A stretch of 31,450 bases of DNA from positions 1-31,450 of the IMG/VR virus record IMGVR_UViG_3300034375_008912. One strand, 5' to 3'. Each line of letters starts with the position of its first letter. Positions within the stretch are counted from its first letter, which is position 1. This document shows, in pieces, positions 1 to 8,536 of the stretch. The stretch comes from a virus. Below the pieces are notes generated by a model that saw only the letters and a program-made list of their open reading frames with translations, was not told the DNA's origin and searched no databases. Made by a program: the position numbers and the translations under genes.

Positions 1-195
1 TTCAGGAGCCTGCAGTCATACAGCTATAAAAAGCGCATGATTGATGGCAGAGAGGCAGTCAGCAACAAGGTCAACCAAGAGGCCTGGTCATCTCATGCTG
101 TGGATGCCTTGCGCTATTATATTGGCTACCATTACAGGTTTATGACATTCAGAGAAAAGGTGCAGGGCAGAGCGCGGCCAGACGCTCAAAGGTAG
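1..195 (+). CDS. terL: Terminase large subunit, C-terminal end (partial)
   Basis: The reading frame is open from the window edge and ends with TAG at 193-195, giving the last 64 residues. The segment SSHAVDALRYYIGYHYR matches the end of the terminase nuclease (RNase H-like) domain, where a His-x-x-Asp-Ala-hydrophobic-Arg-Tyr stretch carries the last metal-binding aspartate that helps cut concatemeric DNA during packaging. Its position directly before a portal gene fits the usual terminase-portal order. The ATPase part lies outside the window. The family call rests on this short motif and on gene order. Confidence 0.8.
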   Translation, partial: FRSLQSYSYKKRMIDGREAVSNKVNQEAWSSHAVDALRYYIGYHYRFMTFREKVQGRARPDAQR

Positions 196-207
196 TGAGG
201 AGACACC

Positions 208-1728
208 ATGCTTGACTACATTAGACGATACACAGCGCAGCCCAATCTGGGCCTGTTTGATTCCAAGGTTCCAGAGGCAGTGCGCAGGTCGCTGCAACGC
301 GTGCAACTCATGCACGATGTTGACAGACGTGAAAAGCTGGCCACGCTGCACAGCCTGCTTGATGGCGCGCATCGTGACTATGTGCACCAGGCTGCGCGCG
401 TGTTGTACAGTGCAGAGCGCGCTGAGCAGTGGGCTGCTGGTGGATACGCAGGCTATAGATACATTCCGTGGATTGCCACGATGTGTGACAGGCTGGCTGT
501 GGCGTTTCACAGACCGCCAGAACTGTACCTGCACAACGGTGATGGCGAGCCTATCACCACAGGCCCACAGGCTGAGCAGCTGCAGCGTGACATTGATGAT
601 GGCGGCCTGTACAGCAAGCTGGCCAAGGTTGAGCGCTGGGTCACGTGCATGCGTCAGGCTATTGTGTGGCCCAGGTACATCAGGGCAACTGACTCAATCA
701 AGTGGACATGCGTTCCTGCATATGACGTGTGGGCTGTGCCTAACAGATACGATACAGCAGACATACAGCAGGCAGAGTCAGTCAGTATCCTGCTGGCCAG
801 CAGAGAGGTTGACCAGGTGGCTGGCCACGTTGACACCTTTGTTCATTGGACACGTGAAGGCGACATTGATCCAACTTGGCGCATGTACATGACGGAGAAT
901 GGGCGAGTCATTGACAACCCGCTTTTCCCAGACATGACCAACAGCTATGGCATGTATCCATTCACGATGTGGAGCGTTGACGAGCCTGTTCAGGGTGAGC
1001 TGTGGCTGCCACCCAATGAGGATTGGATACAGCGCCACATCGGATTATGCCTGAGCTTGACAGACCTGGCGCATGGCGCGCGGTATCAGGCTCATGGCAT
1101 GCTGGTCTGTGAGGGCGTGGATTCTGAGATCACTGGTGAGATATCAGTTGGCCCAGGGCGTGTGCTTTGCTTGCCAGATCCTGACATGAGCATCAACTGG
1201 CTATCACCACCAACAGAGACCATGCGCGCCATTGAGCAGCATATTGATTTTGAGCTCCGGATTGGCGGGGTGTCTGCGTCGCTCGACCCAGAAACATGGA
1301 CGCCAGGAGGCAGCACGAGAAACCTGGCAGCCATGAAGCAGCGCCAGGCTGACAAACATCTGAAGCGCACAGCAGTGCTGCCACATTACAGGAAGCACCT
1401 TCGAGACACATGGAAGCGGCACAAGGTCATCAATGATCACGCGGTGCAGATGGGCTGGTCAACCACTCGGGTTGAGTATGGTGACCTGCATCTGGGCATA
1501 CGATTTGCGCCTATCCCACAGGTTGAAGATCGCTTTCAGAGCGTGCAGGCCAATATTGCGGAAATCAACGCAGGTCTCACTACACCTGCTGATGTGGTCA
1601 TGCGGCGTGATGGCATTGAGCGAGCTGAGGCTGAGCGCATGGTTGACGATAGTGTTGACGCTCCAGGCGCCACGCCACTTGCAACCAGTCCTGCAGGTGT
1701 ACCACGGCCAGCGGATGTGCAAGAGTAA
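208..1728 (+). CDS. Portal protein
   Basis: This 506-residue protein is called the portal: the dodecameric ring at the capsid vertex through which the terminase pumps DNA and to which the neck attaches. Support is its length (portals are usually 400-550 residues), its place between terminase and scaffold/capsid genes, and an N-terminal half rich in aromatic and acidic residues around YRYIPWIATMCDRLAVAF (about residues 88-105), in the style of SPP1 gp6-like portals. The C-terminal region is Ala/Glu-rich and helical (about residues 440-490), as expected for the crown. The start ATG follows an AGGAGA ribosome site at 199-204. No separate MuF-type minor head gene follows. Confidence 0.8.
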   Translation: MLDYIRRYTAQPNLGLFDSKVPEAVRRSLQRVQLMHDVDRREKLATLHSLLDGAHRDYVHQAARVLYSAERAEQWAAGGYAGYRYIPWIATMCDRLAVAFHRPPELYLHNGDGEPITTGPQAEQLQRDIDDGGLYSKLAKVERWVTCMRQAIVWPRYIRATDSIKWTCVPAYDVWAVPNRYDTADIQQAESVSILLASREVDQVAGHVDTFVHWTREGDIDPTWRMYMTENGRVIDNPLFPDMTNSYGMYPFTMWSVDEPVQGELWLPPNEDWIQRHIGLCLSLTDLAHGARYQAHGMLVCEGVDSEITGEISVGPGRVLCLPDPDMSINWLSPPTETMRAIEQHIDFELRIGGVSASLDPETWTPGGSTRNLAAMKQRQADKHLKRTAVLPHYRKHLRDTWKRHKVINDHAVQMGWSTTRVEYGDLHLGIRFAPIPQVEDRFQSVQANIAEINAGLTTPADVVMRRDGIERAEAERMVDDSVDAPGATPLATSPAGVPRPADVQE

Positions 1729-1749
1729 GTTGCATCATGTGCTGGTGGT

Positions 1750-2160
1750 GTGTACCATTGGCACATGCAATGCACCATTCAGAACCACTGGGAACCATCA
1801 CTAGACCGCAAACAGGGCAATGTGTGCCTGATATCAAGGCCAGGTCAGCCCCTGGGCCACCATGAGTATCTGGTCTCACGTGACCAGCTTGGTGGCCTGC
1901 ACCTGCAGAGAATGGCAGAGACAAAGCCAGGCTCAGGCGCGTACAGCTGGAGGCTGGTGGCTGTGGCACCTGCTGACTGTGACTGTGGCTGTGGTGGCTT
2001 TGTCAGCACATTTGGCAACCATGAGCACAAGCGGCCAGAGCTTGATGCATTCCCAGAGTGGGCAGCGGCTCACATTGAGCGTTTGCGATCCATGCCTGTA
2101 CACGTCTACAAGCGCAACAGGTTTGGTGCCTGGTCACGTCCACCGGTAGTGACTCTCTGA
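1750..2160 (+). CDS. Hypothetical protein with Cys-rich CDCGCGG motif, head region
   Basis: I do not recognise this 136-residue protein. It has a cysteine cluster CDCGCGG at about residues 77-83, plus further Cys and His near the N-terminus, so metal binding is possible. The C-terminal half (residues 84-136) is hydrophilic and ends in a basic, aromatic stretch. It lies in frame 22 bases after the portal stop. The start is uncertain: GTG at 1750 and ATG at 1765 are both possible and neither has a good Shine-Dalgarno site. Codon choice (CTG, GGC, CAG) matches its neighbours, which supports this frame over the overlapping ones. A small connector or head protein is the positional guess. Confidence 0.6.
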   Translation: MYHWHMQCTIQNHWEPSLDRKQGNVCLISRPGQPLGHHEYLVSRDQLGGLHLQRMAETKPGSGAYSWRLVAVAPADCDCGCGGFVSTFGNHEHKRPELDAFPEWAAAHIERLRSMPVHVYKRNRFGAWSRPPVVTL

Positions 2161-2181
2161 GCAACTGCTTGGAGGTGCGCT

Positions 2182-2856
2182 GTGGCTTGGTACGACAAGG
2201 AACATGGGCGGTTTGAATACACTGTCAGGGGCTTTGACAAGCTGGTGCTTGCAAATGACAAGCTCAAACCAGCAGTCACGCGCGCAGCGCTGCGCATCGC
2301 CAACATGGTGCGTGACAGGGTTGACAAGCAGGGCAAAGACCACAAAGGCCAGAAGCTGCCACAGGTCACTAGGCGCACAGGCTGGTACTGGACTGGTGCT
2401 TATGACCCGCGATTCTATGGCAAGGCGGAGTGGGACCAATTCCAGCCATACAAGGGCGGTGATGTAGCGCTTGTATATTGGCGTGGATATAGGGCGCTCA
2501 AGGGCAAGATGAATGGTGGCAGGACGTGGCGAGGTGCCAGCCTAACAGGTGAGATGTGGAAAAACATGGACATCCAGGTGAGGCCTGGAACCATGGGTTT
2601 TGACAGCTTTGTCATTGATGTCAAATTCAGAAAGTCACAGAGAGTGGGTCTGCATAAGACAAAGAAAACCAAGTCAGGCAAGGCCAAGGTTGTCAGCGTC
2701 AGAAACCGTACAAAGGCAGAAATGCTGCAGTACAGGCGGCGCACAGCACGTGGCAAGCCATATGACCAGGCCTTTGTGCTGATGCAGCCAAGTGATGGCG
2801 AGGTTGGCATCATGTTGCAACTCATCAGCGCTGGAATCCAATTCGCCAACAGATAG
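2182..2856 (+). CDS. Minor head / neck or tail-completion protein, putative
   Basis: This 224-residue basic protein starts at GTG 2182, six bases after a strong GGAGG at 2171-2175. The middle contains LTGEMWKNMDIQV followed by a beta-strand-like stretch, resembling the 'ltG-L-W-sl' pattern seen in virion morphogenesis or HK97 gp10-like neck proteins. A Lys/Arg-rich segment lies around residues 155-195. It sits between portal and scaffold, where connector or minor head proteins are common. The family match is weak and inferred from pattern and position; an unrelated minor capsid protein remains possible. Confidence 0.5.
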   Translation: MAWYDKEHGRFEYTVRGFDKLVLANDKLKPAVTRAALRIANMVRDRVDKQGKDHKGQKLPQVTRRTGWYWTGAYDPRFYGKAEWDQFQPYKGGDVALVYWRGYRALKGKMNGGRTWRGASLTGEMWKNMDIQVRPGTMGFDSFVIDVKFRKSQRVGLHKTKKTKSGKAKVVSVRNRTKAEMLQYRRRTARGKPYDQAFVLMQPSDGEVGIMLQLISAGIQFANR

Positions 2857-2907
2857 CTTGTGGAGTATAGTGCGCCAGACTGACCCATATGTCTGGAGGC
2901 ACACCCA

Positions 2908-3507
2908 ATGTCAGATGAGCAACAGCAGCCTGCTGAGCAGGTTGCCCAGCCTGCTGCACAAGTAGCAGCAGAGCCAGCACCACAGCAGCAACCCCAAGTG
3001 ATACAAGTGACCACGCCAGCAGCGCCACAGCAGCGTCAAGGTGTAGACCCTGACAGATATGCAGAGGCAAAAGCATTGGCAGAGCAGGCAGCAAAGCAGG
3101 CAGAAGTGCTGCAGGCACAGCTTGCTGAGCACACAGCTGCAGCAGCGCGCGCATTGGAGCTCGCCAAACGCAATGCAAAGCTTGCTGCAGTGCCAGGGCT
3201 GCTCAAGGAATCATATGTGGCACTGATGCCTGACATTGAGCTTGACGAGTCTGGTGCGTTGACTACTGAGAGCAGAGAGGCATTGAGTACCTGGCGCAAA
3301 GATCACACAGAGCTTTTCAAGGCAGCAGCTGGCGGGAATACGCCAGGTTTTGAGGCGAGCGAGCGCGCATCATATCTGGATGACGATCAGATGCTGATGC
3401 TTGCAGGTGTGGGCGTCAAGGATGTGGATGCATGGGAGCGAAATGTTCCACAGGCAGTGGTCAACAAAATCAAGGCAGCGCGCAGAAATAGGAAGGTGAC
3501 ACGATGA
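2908..3507 (+). CDS. Capsid scaffolding protein, putative
   Basis: The 199-residue product has the typical look of a phage scaffold. It begins with a Gln/Ala/Pro-rich low-complexity tail (residues 1-48), continues into an Ala/Glu/Gln heptad-rich helix likely to form a coiled coil (about residues 49-95), and ends in a strongly basic segment, KIKAARRNRKVTR, like the capsid-binding helix of known scaffolds. It lies just upstream of decoration and major capsid genes. Scaffolds direct assembly of procapsids and then leave or are cleaved. The start ATG has GGAGG at 2895-2899 with ideal spacing. No protease motif is visible, so the scaffold probably exits uncut or is cut by an unlinked enzyme. Confidence 0.75.
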   Translation: MSDEQQQPAEQVAQPAAQVAAEPAPQQQPQVIQVTTPAAPQQRQGVDPDRYAEAKALAEQAAKQAEVLQAQLAEHTAAAARALELAKRNAKLAAVPGLLKESYVALMPDIELDESGALTTESREALSTWRKDHTELFKAAAGGNTPGFEASERASYLDDDQMLMLAGVGVKDVDAWERNVPQAVVNKIKAARRNRKVTR

Positions 3508-3956
3508 CAGAGATGAAGAAACCAGCAAAGCGAACGAACAAGCGAGCAGAGGCGACGAGCAACTACCTGTCAGCAAGCTATGACATGGACGCAAACACAG
3601 ACACTGAGCGTGTGCTTGGTCTGGTCAGCCATAGCGTTGATCCGTTTGCGTTTGTGGGCAAGACAGTCAGTGAAAACCCTGACACAGAGTTTTACTGTGG
3701 CAACGCTGATGACCGCATGGGCCTGGAGCGAGCCAAGCGCCAGGGCTGGAAAGTGCTTGATGGTGAGCATGATGTTGAGCTGCAGGCAGGCAAAAAGCCA
3801 CATCATGTGTACATGTACCGACCCAAGCACGTGGGTCAGCGTGTGCGCGCAGCAGAGGACGCTGCACGCCAGGCAGGGCAGGGCATCCAACATGAGACCA
3901 AATACCGCAGCGAGCAAGTCAGCGTCAATGTGGGCGGTGACCCATACAGTGATTAG
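3504..3956 (+). CDS. Hypothetical protein between scaffold and decoration genes
   Basis: The gene starts inside the scaffold stop (ATGA overlap at 3504-3507), so the two are translationally coupled. The 150-residue product has a Lys/Arg-rich N-terminus (residues 1-17), a central part with NPDTEFYCGNADDRMGLERA (about 59-78), and a charged, Gln-rich C-terminal third. I do not recognise the family. Coupling to the scaffold suggests a role in capsid assembly or a low-copy head protein, but this is position-based inference only. Confidence 0.6.
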   Translation: MTEMKKPAKRTNKRAEATSNYLSASYDMDANTDTERVLGLVSHSVDPFAFVGKTVSENPDTEFYCGNADDRMGLERAKRQGWKVLDGEHDVELQAGKKPHHVYMYRPKHVGQRVRAAEDAARQAGQGIQHETKYRSEQVSVNVGGDPYSD

Positions 3957-3969
3957 GTCTGGATCTGTT

Positions 3970-3982
3970 GGGTAGTGATGAC
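3970..3982 (+). other. Repeated intergenic 13-mer GGGTAGTGATGAC, copy 1
   Basis: The 13-base word GGGTAGTGATGAC lies in the 77-base gap before the decoration gene. An identical copy occurs at 18049-18061 in the gap before another structural gene, and its first ten bases recur at 8914-8923 just before the tape-measure gene. It could be a promoter element or regulatory site for strongly expressed structural genes. Chance or shared stop-codon context (TAG/TGA) is also possible. Confidence 0.35.
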
Positions 3983-4033
3983 ACAGTGGGCAGGATTGGA
4001 GCCCGATAACTATGTGATAAGGAGTAAAGGCCA

Positions 4034-4477
4034 ATGGCTAATTACGACAATCCGAATGGGTTCCGTCCTGTGTCATTCCCAGCACGGACCAATGTGTATG
4101 AGGTAACAGCAGCAACCACCGTGACCAAGGGTGATGCGCTTGCAATCGCGTCTGGCAAGGTGTTGCCATATGTGGCTGCATCGCACACTGCAATCATTGG
4201 CGTGGCTGCTGAGAGCGGCAGCGGTGGCGATGAGATCCAAGTCTATGATGATTTTGCCACTGAATTTGAGGGGCAGTGCTCTGGCACGTTCGCTGCTACT
4301 TTGATTGGCACAGCGGTTGACCTTGAGGGCACCACTGGAATCATGGAAGTTGACGAGAACGGAGCCACCAATGATGTGGCTGTCATCCTTGGTCACTATC
4401 CGCTGCCTGGTGCTGATGAGATTGGTGCCAACAGCCGTGTCAAAGTTGTCTTTGGCGGCCACGCAACGCTGGCGTAA
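4034..4477 (+). CDS. Capsid decoration (head-stabilising) protein
   Basis: The 147-residue protein is Gly/Ala/Thr/Val-rich and all-beta in character, starting MANYDNPNGFRPV and including TVTKGDALAIASGKVLPY and ATNDVAVILGHYPL. Small beta-rich proteins of this sort directly before a major capsid gene are usually cement or decoration proteins that bind the capsid surface (lambda gpD position). The start ATG follows AAGGAG with good spacing. The call relies on position, size and composition. A minor capsid subunit is the alternative. Confidence 0.7.
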   Translation: MANYDNPNGFRPVSFPARTNVYEVTAATTVTKGDALAIASGKVLPYVAASHTAIIGVAAESGSGGDEIQVYDDFATEFEGQCSGTFAATLIGTAVDLEGTTGIMEVDENGATNDVAVILGHYPLPGADEIGANSRVKVVFGGHATLA

Positions 4478-4487
4478 GGGGTAAAAA

Positions 4488-5393
4488 ATGAGCTTTTCGA
4501 TAGTAGCAAACCTGAGCAACCTACTCCCAGCGGAGGAGGCTGCATTCCTTGATTCGTTTTACGGTGGGTCACAAGAGGATCTGCGCTGGTTGCGTCAGAC
4601 ACAGAGCCCACGCCCAATGTCAATGACTGGGCTGCACGCTGCTCCTGACTTCCGCTCAATGAGCGAGGGTCAAGCAGCTGACGCTGTCTCAATGGAGGAA
4701 GGCTACAACGAAACCTTTCTCTATGAGTCGCATGGCCTGCGCGTGCCATTCTCTGCTCGTGTACGGCGTGAGATGGATGCGGCCAATCCTGGTCTCATGG
4801 CTGAGTACGTCAGCAGCTTTGCTGATTCTGCGCGGCGGCGCTTACTCACTAGCGCATACAACATCCTCAACAATGCGTTTAGTGCTGACTTCCTCAAGGG
4901 CGATGGCAAGTCACTCTGTGCGACTGACCACCCATCCAACGTGGCAGCACAGTCAAACTCGGCAAGCGCAGCGCTCAGCTTCCAAGAGTTGGAGGATGCG
5001 ATTGTTGCCATGCGACAGCAGCAGGGTCACGATGGGCAGCGCCTTGGCCTGCGTCCATCGGTTCTGATTGTTGGGTCAGCGCTTGCGCCTCTGGCTTATC
5101 AGCTGACAAACGCTGAGTTTGATGCAGCAGACGACCGCACTGCAGTCAATTACATTGGCTCACTTGGGTTGGCTCCTGTGGTGTCTGACTACCTGACGCT
5201 AAGCAATGGCTGGTTTATCATGGCAGAGCAGGCCATCAGCCGTGGTGTGCTCCGGCAGAACGTGTTCATGGGACCGGCTCCTCGGATAGAGAACGTGGCT
5301 AATACTGTCAATGATTCTCAGATCTTAGACCAGATCGACCAGGAGACAGGCAGCACCACCTGGCGTGGTATCTTTGGAGCCACTAGCAGCTAG
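4488..5393 (+). CDS. Major capsid protein
   Basis: This 301-residue protein is the expected major head subunit. It follows scaffold and decoration genes and precedes the connector genes. Around residues 140-150 it has SLCATDHPSN, and near residue 185 there is LRPSVLIVGSAL, a pattern typical of the HK97-fold capsid proteins related to Mu gpT. The C-terminal WRGIFGATSS is a plausible end of the P-domain. There is no long N-terminal delta domain, which agrees with a separate scaffold gene upstream. An AAGGGG ribosome site precedes ATG 4488. Confidence 0.8.
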   Translation: MSFSIVANLSNLLPAEEAAFLDSFYGGSQEDLRWLRQTQSPRPMSMTGLHAAPDFRSMSEGQAADAVSMEEGYNETFLYESHGLRVPFSARVRREMDAANPGLMAEYVSSFADSARRRLLTSAYNILNNAFSADFLKGDGKSLCATDHPSNVAAQSNSASAALSFQELEDAIVAMRQQQGHDGQRLGLRPSVLIVGSALAPLAYQLTNAEFDAADDRTAVNYIGSLGLAPVVSDYLTLSNGWFIMAEQAISRGVLRQNVFMGPAPRIENVANTVNDSQILDQIDQETGSTTWRGIFGATSS

Positions 5394-6307
5394 TGATCCA
5401 GCAGGTCCGATATGATGTAGGCGGCGTCATCACGTTTGACCCAGCACAGGCAGGCAACCCAACGTCTGCCACTGCTGCTGTGTATGACCCTGGTGGCGCT
5501 GTCCACATCACACCTGCGCCAACTGTCATCATTGATGGCGTTGACACAACGCTTGCACATGATGAGGCAGTTGGTCAGTACACAGTGCGTCTGGCTTCTG
5601 CAGCTGATGTGGAGGCTGGGCGTTACTACACCATCACAAGCGCTGACGGGCCTGTGCACTGGGTGCGTGTTGCGAGTATCGACGGCACCACAGTCACGCT
5701 CTTTGAGCCACTCACCAGACACTTTATGGCAGGTGACAAATTCGAGGGCAACAGGCTGGAGCTCAGCATTTCAGCAGGCGCTGCAACCCCACTTGATGAA
5801 GGGTATGAGGTGCGCCTTGAGTACGTCATTGATGGTGAGACGTACTATGCAAACATCACATATGATGTGGTGCGCAGCCCGTGGCCTGAGACCATTCTGG
5901 CGCCTTATCAATTCCGGCAGCTGGTGCCCAACTTGGCAGGCAGCTGGCTGGAGCGAACTGACGCAGATGGCCTGCAGTTTGCTGATGAGATTGCCAACGC
6001 CACAGAGCGTGTGCGTGAGGATATCATTGACCGTGGGTATAGGCCTGACCTGTTCCGCAGCTTTGACAGCTTCAGGCGAGTGGTGGCGCTCCGTGTCTGC
6101 CTGCAATGGGCAGAGGATGGCGTCAACATACCTGACACGTTCCAAGACACACCACAGGAGTGGCTTGATGAGCGCCAAGAGCAATACATCACAGCGCTCA
6201 CCAGGGCGCTCAATACAGCCAAGTCATATGACGCAAATGATTCAGGCACAGTGACAGATGATGAGCGAGCCAAGAAGATTGGCGCACGGCGGGTGGTTCT
6301 GGCCTGA
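5393..6307 (+). CDS. Head-tail adaptor/connector with C-terminal EF-hand-like loop
   Basis: The 304-residue protein starts at a GTG that overlaps the capsid stop (TAGTG). The N-terminal half is beta-rich (strands near residues 1-160, including VHWVRVASIDGTTVTLFEP), and the C-terminal half is helical (about 165-275), with a composition like head-tail adaptor proteins. Residues 280-291, DANDSGTVTDDE, fit the 12-residue EF-hand calcium loop: Asp1, Asn3, Ser5, Gly6, Thr7, Val8, Thr9, Glu12. Gene position between capsid and tail-tube genes supports a connector role. Calcium binding is inferred from the loop only. Confidence 0.65.
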   Translation: MIQQVRYDVGGVITFDPAQAGNPTSATAAVYDPGGAVHITPAPTVIIDGVDTTLAHDEAVGQYTVRLASAADVEAGRYYTITSADGPVHWVRVASIDGTTVTLFEPLTRHFMAGDKFEGNRLELSISAGAATPLDEGYEVRLEYVIDGETYYANITYDVVRSPWPETILAPYQFRQLVPNLAGSWLERTDADGLQFADEIANATERVREDIIDRGYRPDLFRSFDSFRRVVALRVCLQWAEDGVNIPDTFQDTPQEWLDERQEQYITALTRALNTAKSYDANDSGTVTDDERAKKIGARRVVLA

Positions 6308-6774
6308 TGGGATACCGCGCAGCCATCACCAACCTGATTGATGTGGTTGAAAGCAGTGACCCAACCACCATGTATGCGCGCAACAAAGCATTCAAGCATC
6401 AAGGCAGGAGCGTTGACATTGAGGGCATTGGCGACCAAGCCAACAGAACACGCAGATTTGTGGTCATCCCGTCTGGGTCATACCAACTCAGCGGCGCCAT
6501 GAGGCAAAGCACAGAGCCAGGAGAGGTCACAGAGAGTGTGACTCTGGCCATTGCATATGCGCAGAATGATGACCCATCTGAGCTGTACATTGTGATGCGT
6601 GAGGATCTGGACCTGCTTGCACATCGCTTGCGCTTGACCAGTTTATTTGACCGAGATAACGCCACGCTCCAGCGGCGGCGGATTCTGGGTAGTAGTGTGG
6701 ACATGGACAGTGTTGCAGGTGGCACAGCTGTGTTGACCATCACCATTGAGCACCAGTACAGACCGACTTTCTAG
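6307..6774 (+). CDS. Tail terminator / tail completion protein, putative
   Basis: The 155-residue product is coupled to the gene before it (TGATG overlap). It reads as alternating helix and strand with a final beta segment, GGTAVLTITIEHQYRPTF. Proteins of 130-170 residues just before the tail-tube gene usually cap the tail or join it to the neck (lambda gpU position). The central part includes SGSYQLSGAMRQSTEPGE. The assignment is from size, position and secondary-structure impression; no diagnostic motif is visible. Confidence 0.55.
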   Translation: MGYRAAITNLIDVVESSDPTTMYARNKAFKHQGRSVDIEGIGDQANRTRRFVVIPSGSYQLSGAMRQSTEPGEVTESVTLAIAYAQNDDPSELYIVMREDLDLLAHRLRLTSLFDRDNATLQRRRILGSSVDMDSVAGGTAVLTITIEHQYRPTF

Positions 6775-6789
6775 TAGGAGACAGACAAG

Positions 6790-8097
6790 ATGCCCACAAT
6801 CAACCTATCAACCATCGGACAGCTTGAGATTGGTGGTGAGTCGGAATTTGGCGACGAGACCAGCAATTATGAGTTTGTCCAATGCCTGACTGCAGACCTT
6901 GGAGGCCTGACTGCTGCCAGCCTACGGAATGACGCATTGCGCCAGGCTGACACAGAGGCTGCACGTATTGTGGGCGTGAAGACAGGTGCCATCACCACAA
7001 CGCATTACTTGCACGGATTCTCAGGCAGCGTACCAACTGGCGCACCTGGGTTCACTCAGCCCACGTCTAATGCAGAGGGCTGGGATGTGCTCATGAGCAT
7101 CATGGCGCGTGGGCTTGGTGGCCTCGTGGCTGGGTCATACAATGGCACTGACACCGTTGGCGCATCTGGCACACCTAGCACAGACACCATTACAGTTGCA
7201 GATGCTGGTGATGGCCTGAGCAACTGGAATGTAGGCGAGGCTATAGCCTGGGCCACAGGCGACACGCTGACGCCATATGAGATCGGATATGTCACAGCGC
7301 TTGACCTTACCACCAGCCCAGATGAGGGCACGCTGCTGCAGACTCCAGCATATGACCCACAGGGCACCAAGGTGTGGGGTGGTTACAATATATTCAAAAC
7401 CACTGGAGACCCATACAAAGACGTTGCCAGCGCGCCACAGTCTTACAGCGTCAAGTTTACTCGCGATGATGGCACGGTCTGCACCATGGTGGGATGCTGC
7501 CCAACGCAGGTGACGTTCTCTATTGCTGCAGGCGAGCTGCCCACCATGACCATTGAGTGGGGTGTTGGCAGCTGGACTGAGGCGACAGGCGGAACCCTGA
7601 CACAGCAGGACATGAACAATAATGCAGGCACTTCAGTGCCTGGCCCAGAGGCCGTCACACAGTGGCTCGTGCGCTGGGGTTCTGGGTCAAGCGTCAAAGA
7701 CCTGACCACTGCATCAGTTGAGGTGACACTTGGCCTGACGGTCAACCCCATTGCTGGTGGGTACAGCAGCGGTGGAATTGAGGACTATTTCACAGCCAAG
7801 CGTGACCCAATGGTCACAGTCAAGGTGCCTCGGGTATTTGCGGATGAGCCAACTGACTGGGAGAGCCAAAACGGTGAGCCACTGCAGATCCAGATTGGCA
7901 CGCAACCAGGGCGCATGTGGGGGCTTGCAATACCGGTAGCGCGCGTCATGAATCGGCCTAATGCTGAGGATGAGAACAGCGCGATCTATAATACGGTAGA
8001 GTTCTACCCATGCGTGTACACAGGTGACGTTGTGGCTGGCACGCCAGACCCTGACACCGAGCCTGTTGATAGTGACATGCGCATCTGCTGGGTGTAG
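6790..8097 (+). CDS. Major tail tube protein
   Basis: At 435 residues this beta-rich, Gly/Thr-rich protein precedes the tail chaperone pair and tape measure, the standard position of the tail tube subunit. The start has a TAGGAG site at 6774-6779. The N-terminus (MPTINLSTIGQLEIGGESEFG) and the stretch TLTPYEIGYVT resemble tube-protein strands. It is longer than minimal tube proteins (150-250 residues), so it probably carries an extra domain, likely displayed on the tail exterior; the domain boundary cannot be fixed by eye. No contractile sheath gene accompanies it, which argues for a siphovirus. Confidence 0.7.
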   Translation: MPTINLSTIGQLEIGGESEFGDETSNYEFVQCLTADLGGLTAASLRNDALRQADTEAARIVGVKTGAITTTHYLHGFSGSVPTGAPGFTQPTSNAEGWDVLMSIMARGLGGLVAGSYNGTDTVGASGTPSTDTITVADAGDGLSNWNVGEAIAWATGDTLTPYEIGYVTALDLTTSPDEGTLLQTPAYDPQGTKVWGGYNIFKTTGDPYKDVASAPQSYSVKFTRDDGTVCTMVGCCPTQVTFSIAAGELPTMTIEWGVGSWTEATGGTLTQQDMNNNAGTSVPGPEAVTQWLVRWGSGSSVKDLTTASVEVTLGLTVNPIAGGYSSGGIEDYFTAKRDPMVTVKVPRVFADEPTDWESQNGEPLQIQIGTQPGRMWGLAIPVARVMNRPNAEDENSAIYNTVEFYPCVYTGDVVAGTPDPDTEPVDSDMRICWV

Positions 8098-8107
8098 TCT
8101 GCAGGGC

Positions 8108-8536
8108 ATGATTGCCCTATCACTGACCACCAGCGAAGTGCTGCGCGTTTTCTCTCCCTACGAACCCAACCAAGATATGCCAGATGAGTACAAGTCTGGT
8201 GATGACCTGACATGCCCACAGGGTGTGGAGGGCGTCACCTGGTTTGAGATTCGGGCGCTGACACAGAGCGAGCGACGTGCAGCGTCTGGCAAGGCTCCTG
8301 ACTACCCAGAAGGCGAGGCCATAAGCGAGCGCGCGCAGACTAGTTGGATTCTTGAGCTCCAGAAGTCTTATCTGCAATTCGGGCTGCAATCAGTGGCCCA
8401 CGATGATTGGACTTTCAGCAAGTCTGAGCGCTTCCTTGGTCAATCGCATTGGCCTGAGCAGGCCATTGACGCGATACCACCAGAGACACAGGTGTGGCTG
8501 GCCAACGCAGTCTACAGGTTGTCCCACCCAAAGTGA
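8108..8536 (+). CDS. Tail assembly chaperone, upstream (G-like) product
   Basis: The 142-residue protein starts at ATG 8108, ten bases after the tube stop. It contains VTWFEIRALTQSERRAASG (about residues 43-61), like the 'reL-t-eR' segment of many tail assembly chaperones. Such proteins bind the tape measure and prevent its aggregation before the tube polymerises; they are not found in the virion. The reading frame ends in a slippery heptamer followed at once by TGA, so a fraction of ribosomes should shift -1 and make a 270-residue fusion with the next frame. The start has only a weak ribosome site. Confidence 0.75.
   Translation: MIALSLTTSEVLRVFSPYEPNQDMPDEYKSGDDLTCPQGVEGVTWFEIRALTQSERRAASGKAPDYPEGEAISERAQTSWILELQKSYLQFGLQSVAHDDWTFSKSERFLGQSHWPEQAIDAIPPETQVWLANAVYRLSHPK
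8527..8533 (+). promoter_or_regulatory. Programmed -1 ribosomal frameshift slippery site CCCAAAG
   Basis: In the zero frame the codons read CAC CCA AAG TGA. The seven bases CCCAAAG fit the X XXY YYZ rule (C CCA AAG) and lie immediately before the stop codon. After a -1 slip both tRNAs re-pair (Pro CCA to CCC, Lys AAG to AAA) and translation continues GTG ACC AGC into the downstream open frame. Frameshifting at this place is a conserved feature of siphovirus tail chaperone genes (lambda G/GT). No downstream pseudoknot was established by eye. Confidence 0.8.

Noticed and set aside
1738-1840. Minus-strand open frame (1598-1969) containing a zinc-finger-like pattern CPVCG...WCIAC
   Set aside because: It lies opposite plus-strand coding DNA in a region where all genes are plus, has no ribosome site, and the Cys-x-x-Cys patterns come from the complement of Trp/Thr/Gln codons. 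Treated as coincidence.
1737-1863. Small plus-strand frame MCWWCVPLAHAMHHSEPL overlapping the hypothetical gene at 1750
   Set aside because: It has a Cys/His-rich look and an ATG, but no ribosome site and ends after 42 codons. Codon choice in the 1750 frame fits the genome better. Not excluded fully.
5436-6254. 272-codon plus frame inside the adaptor gene
   Set aside because: Its amino acid composition is rich in Cys, Met, Ser and Trp, typical of an out-of-frame translation, and it overlaps a well-supported gene.
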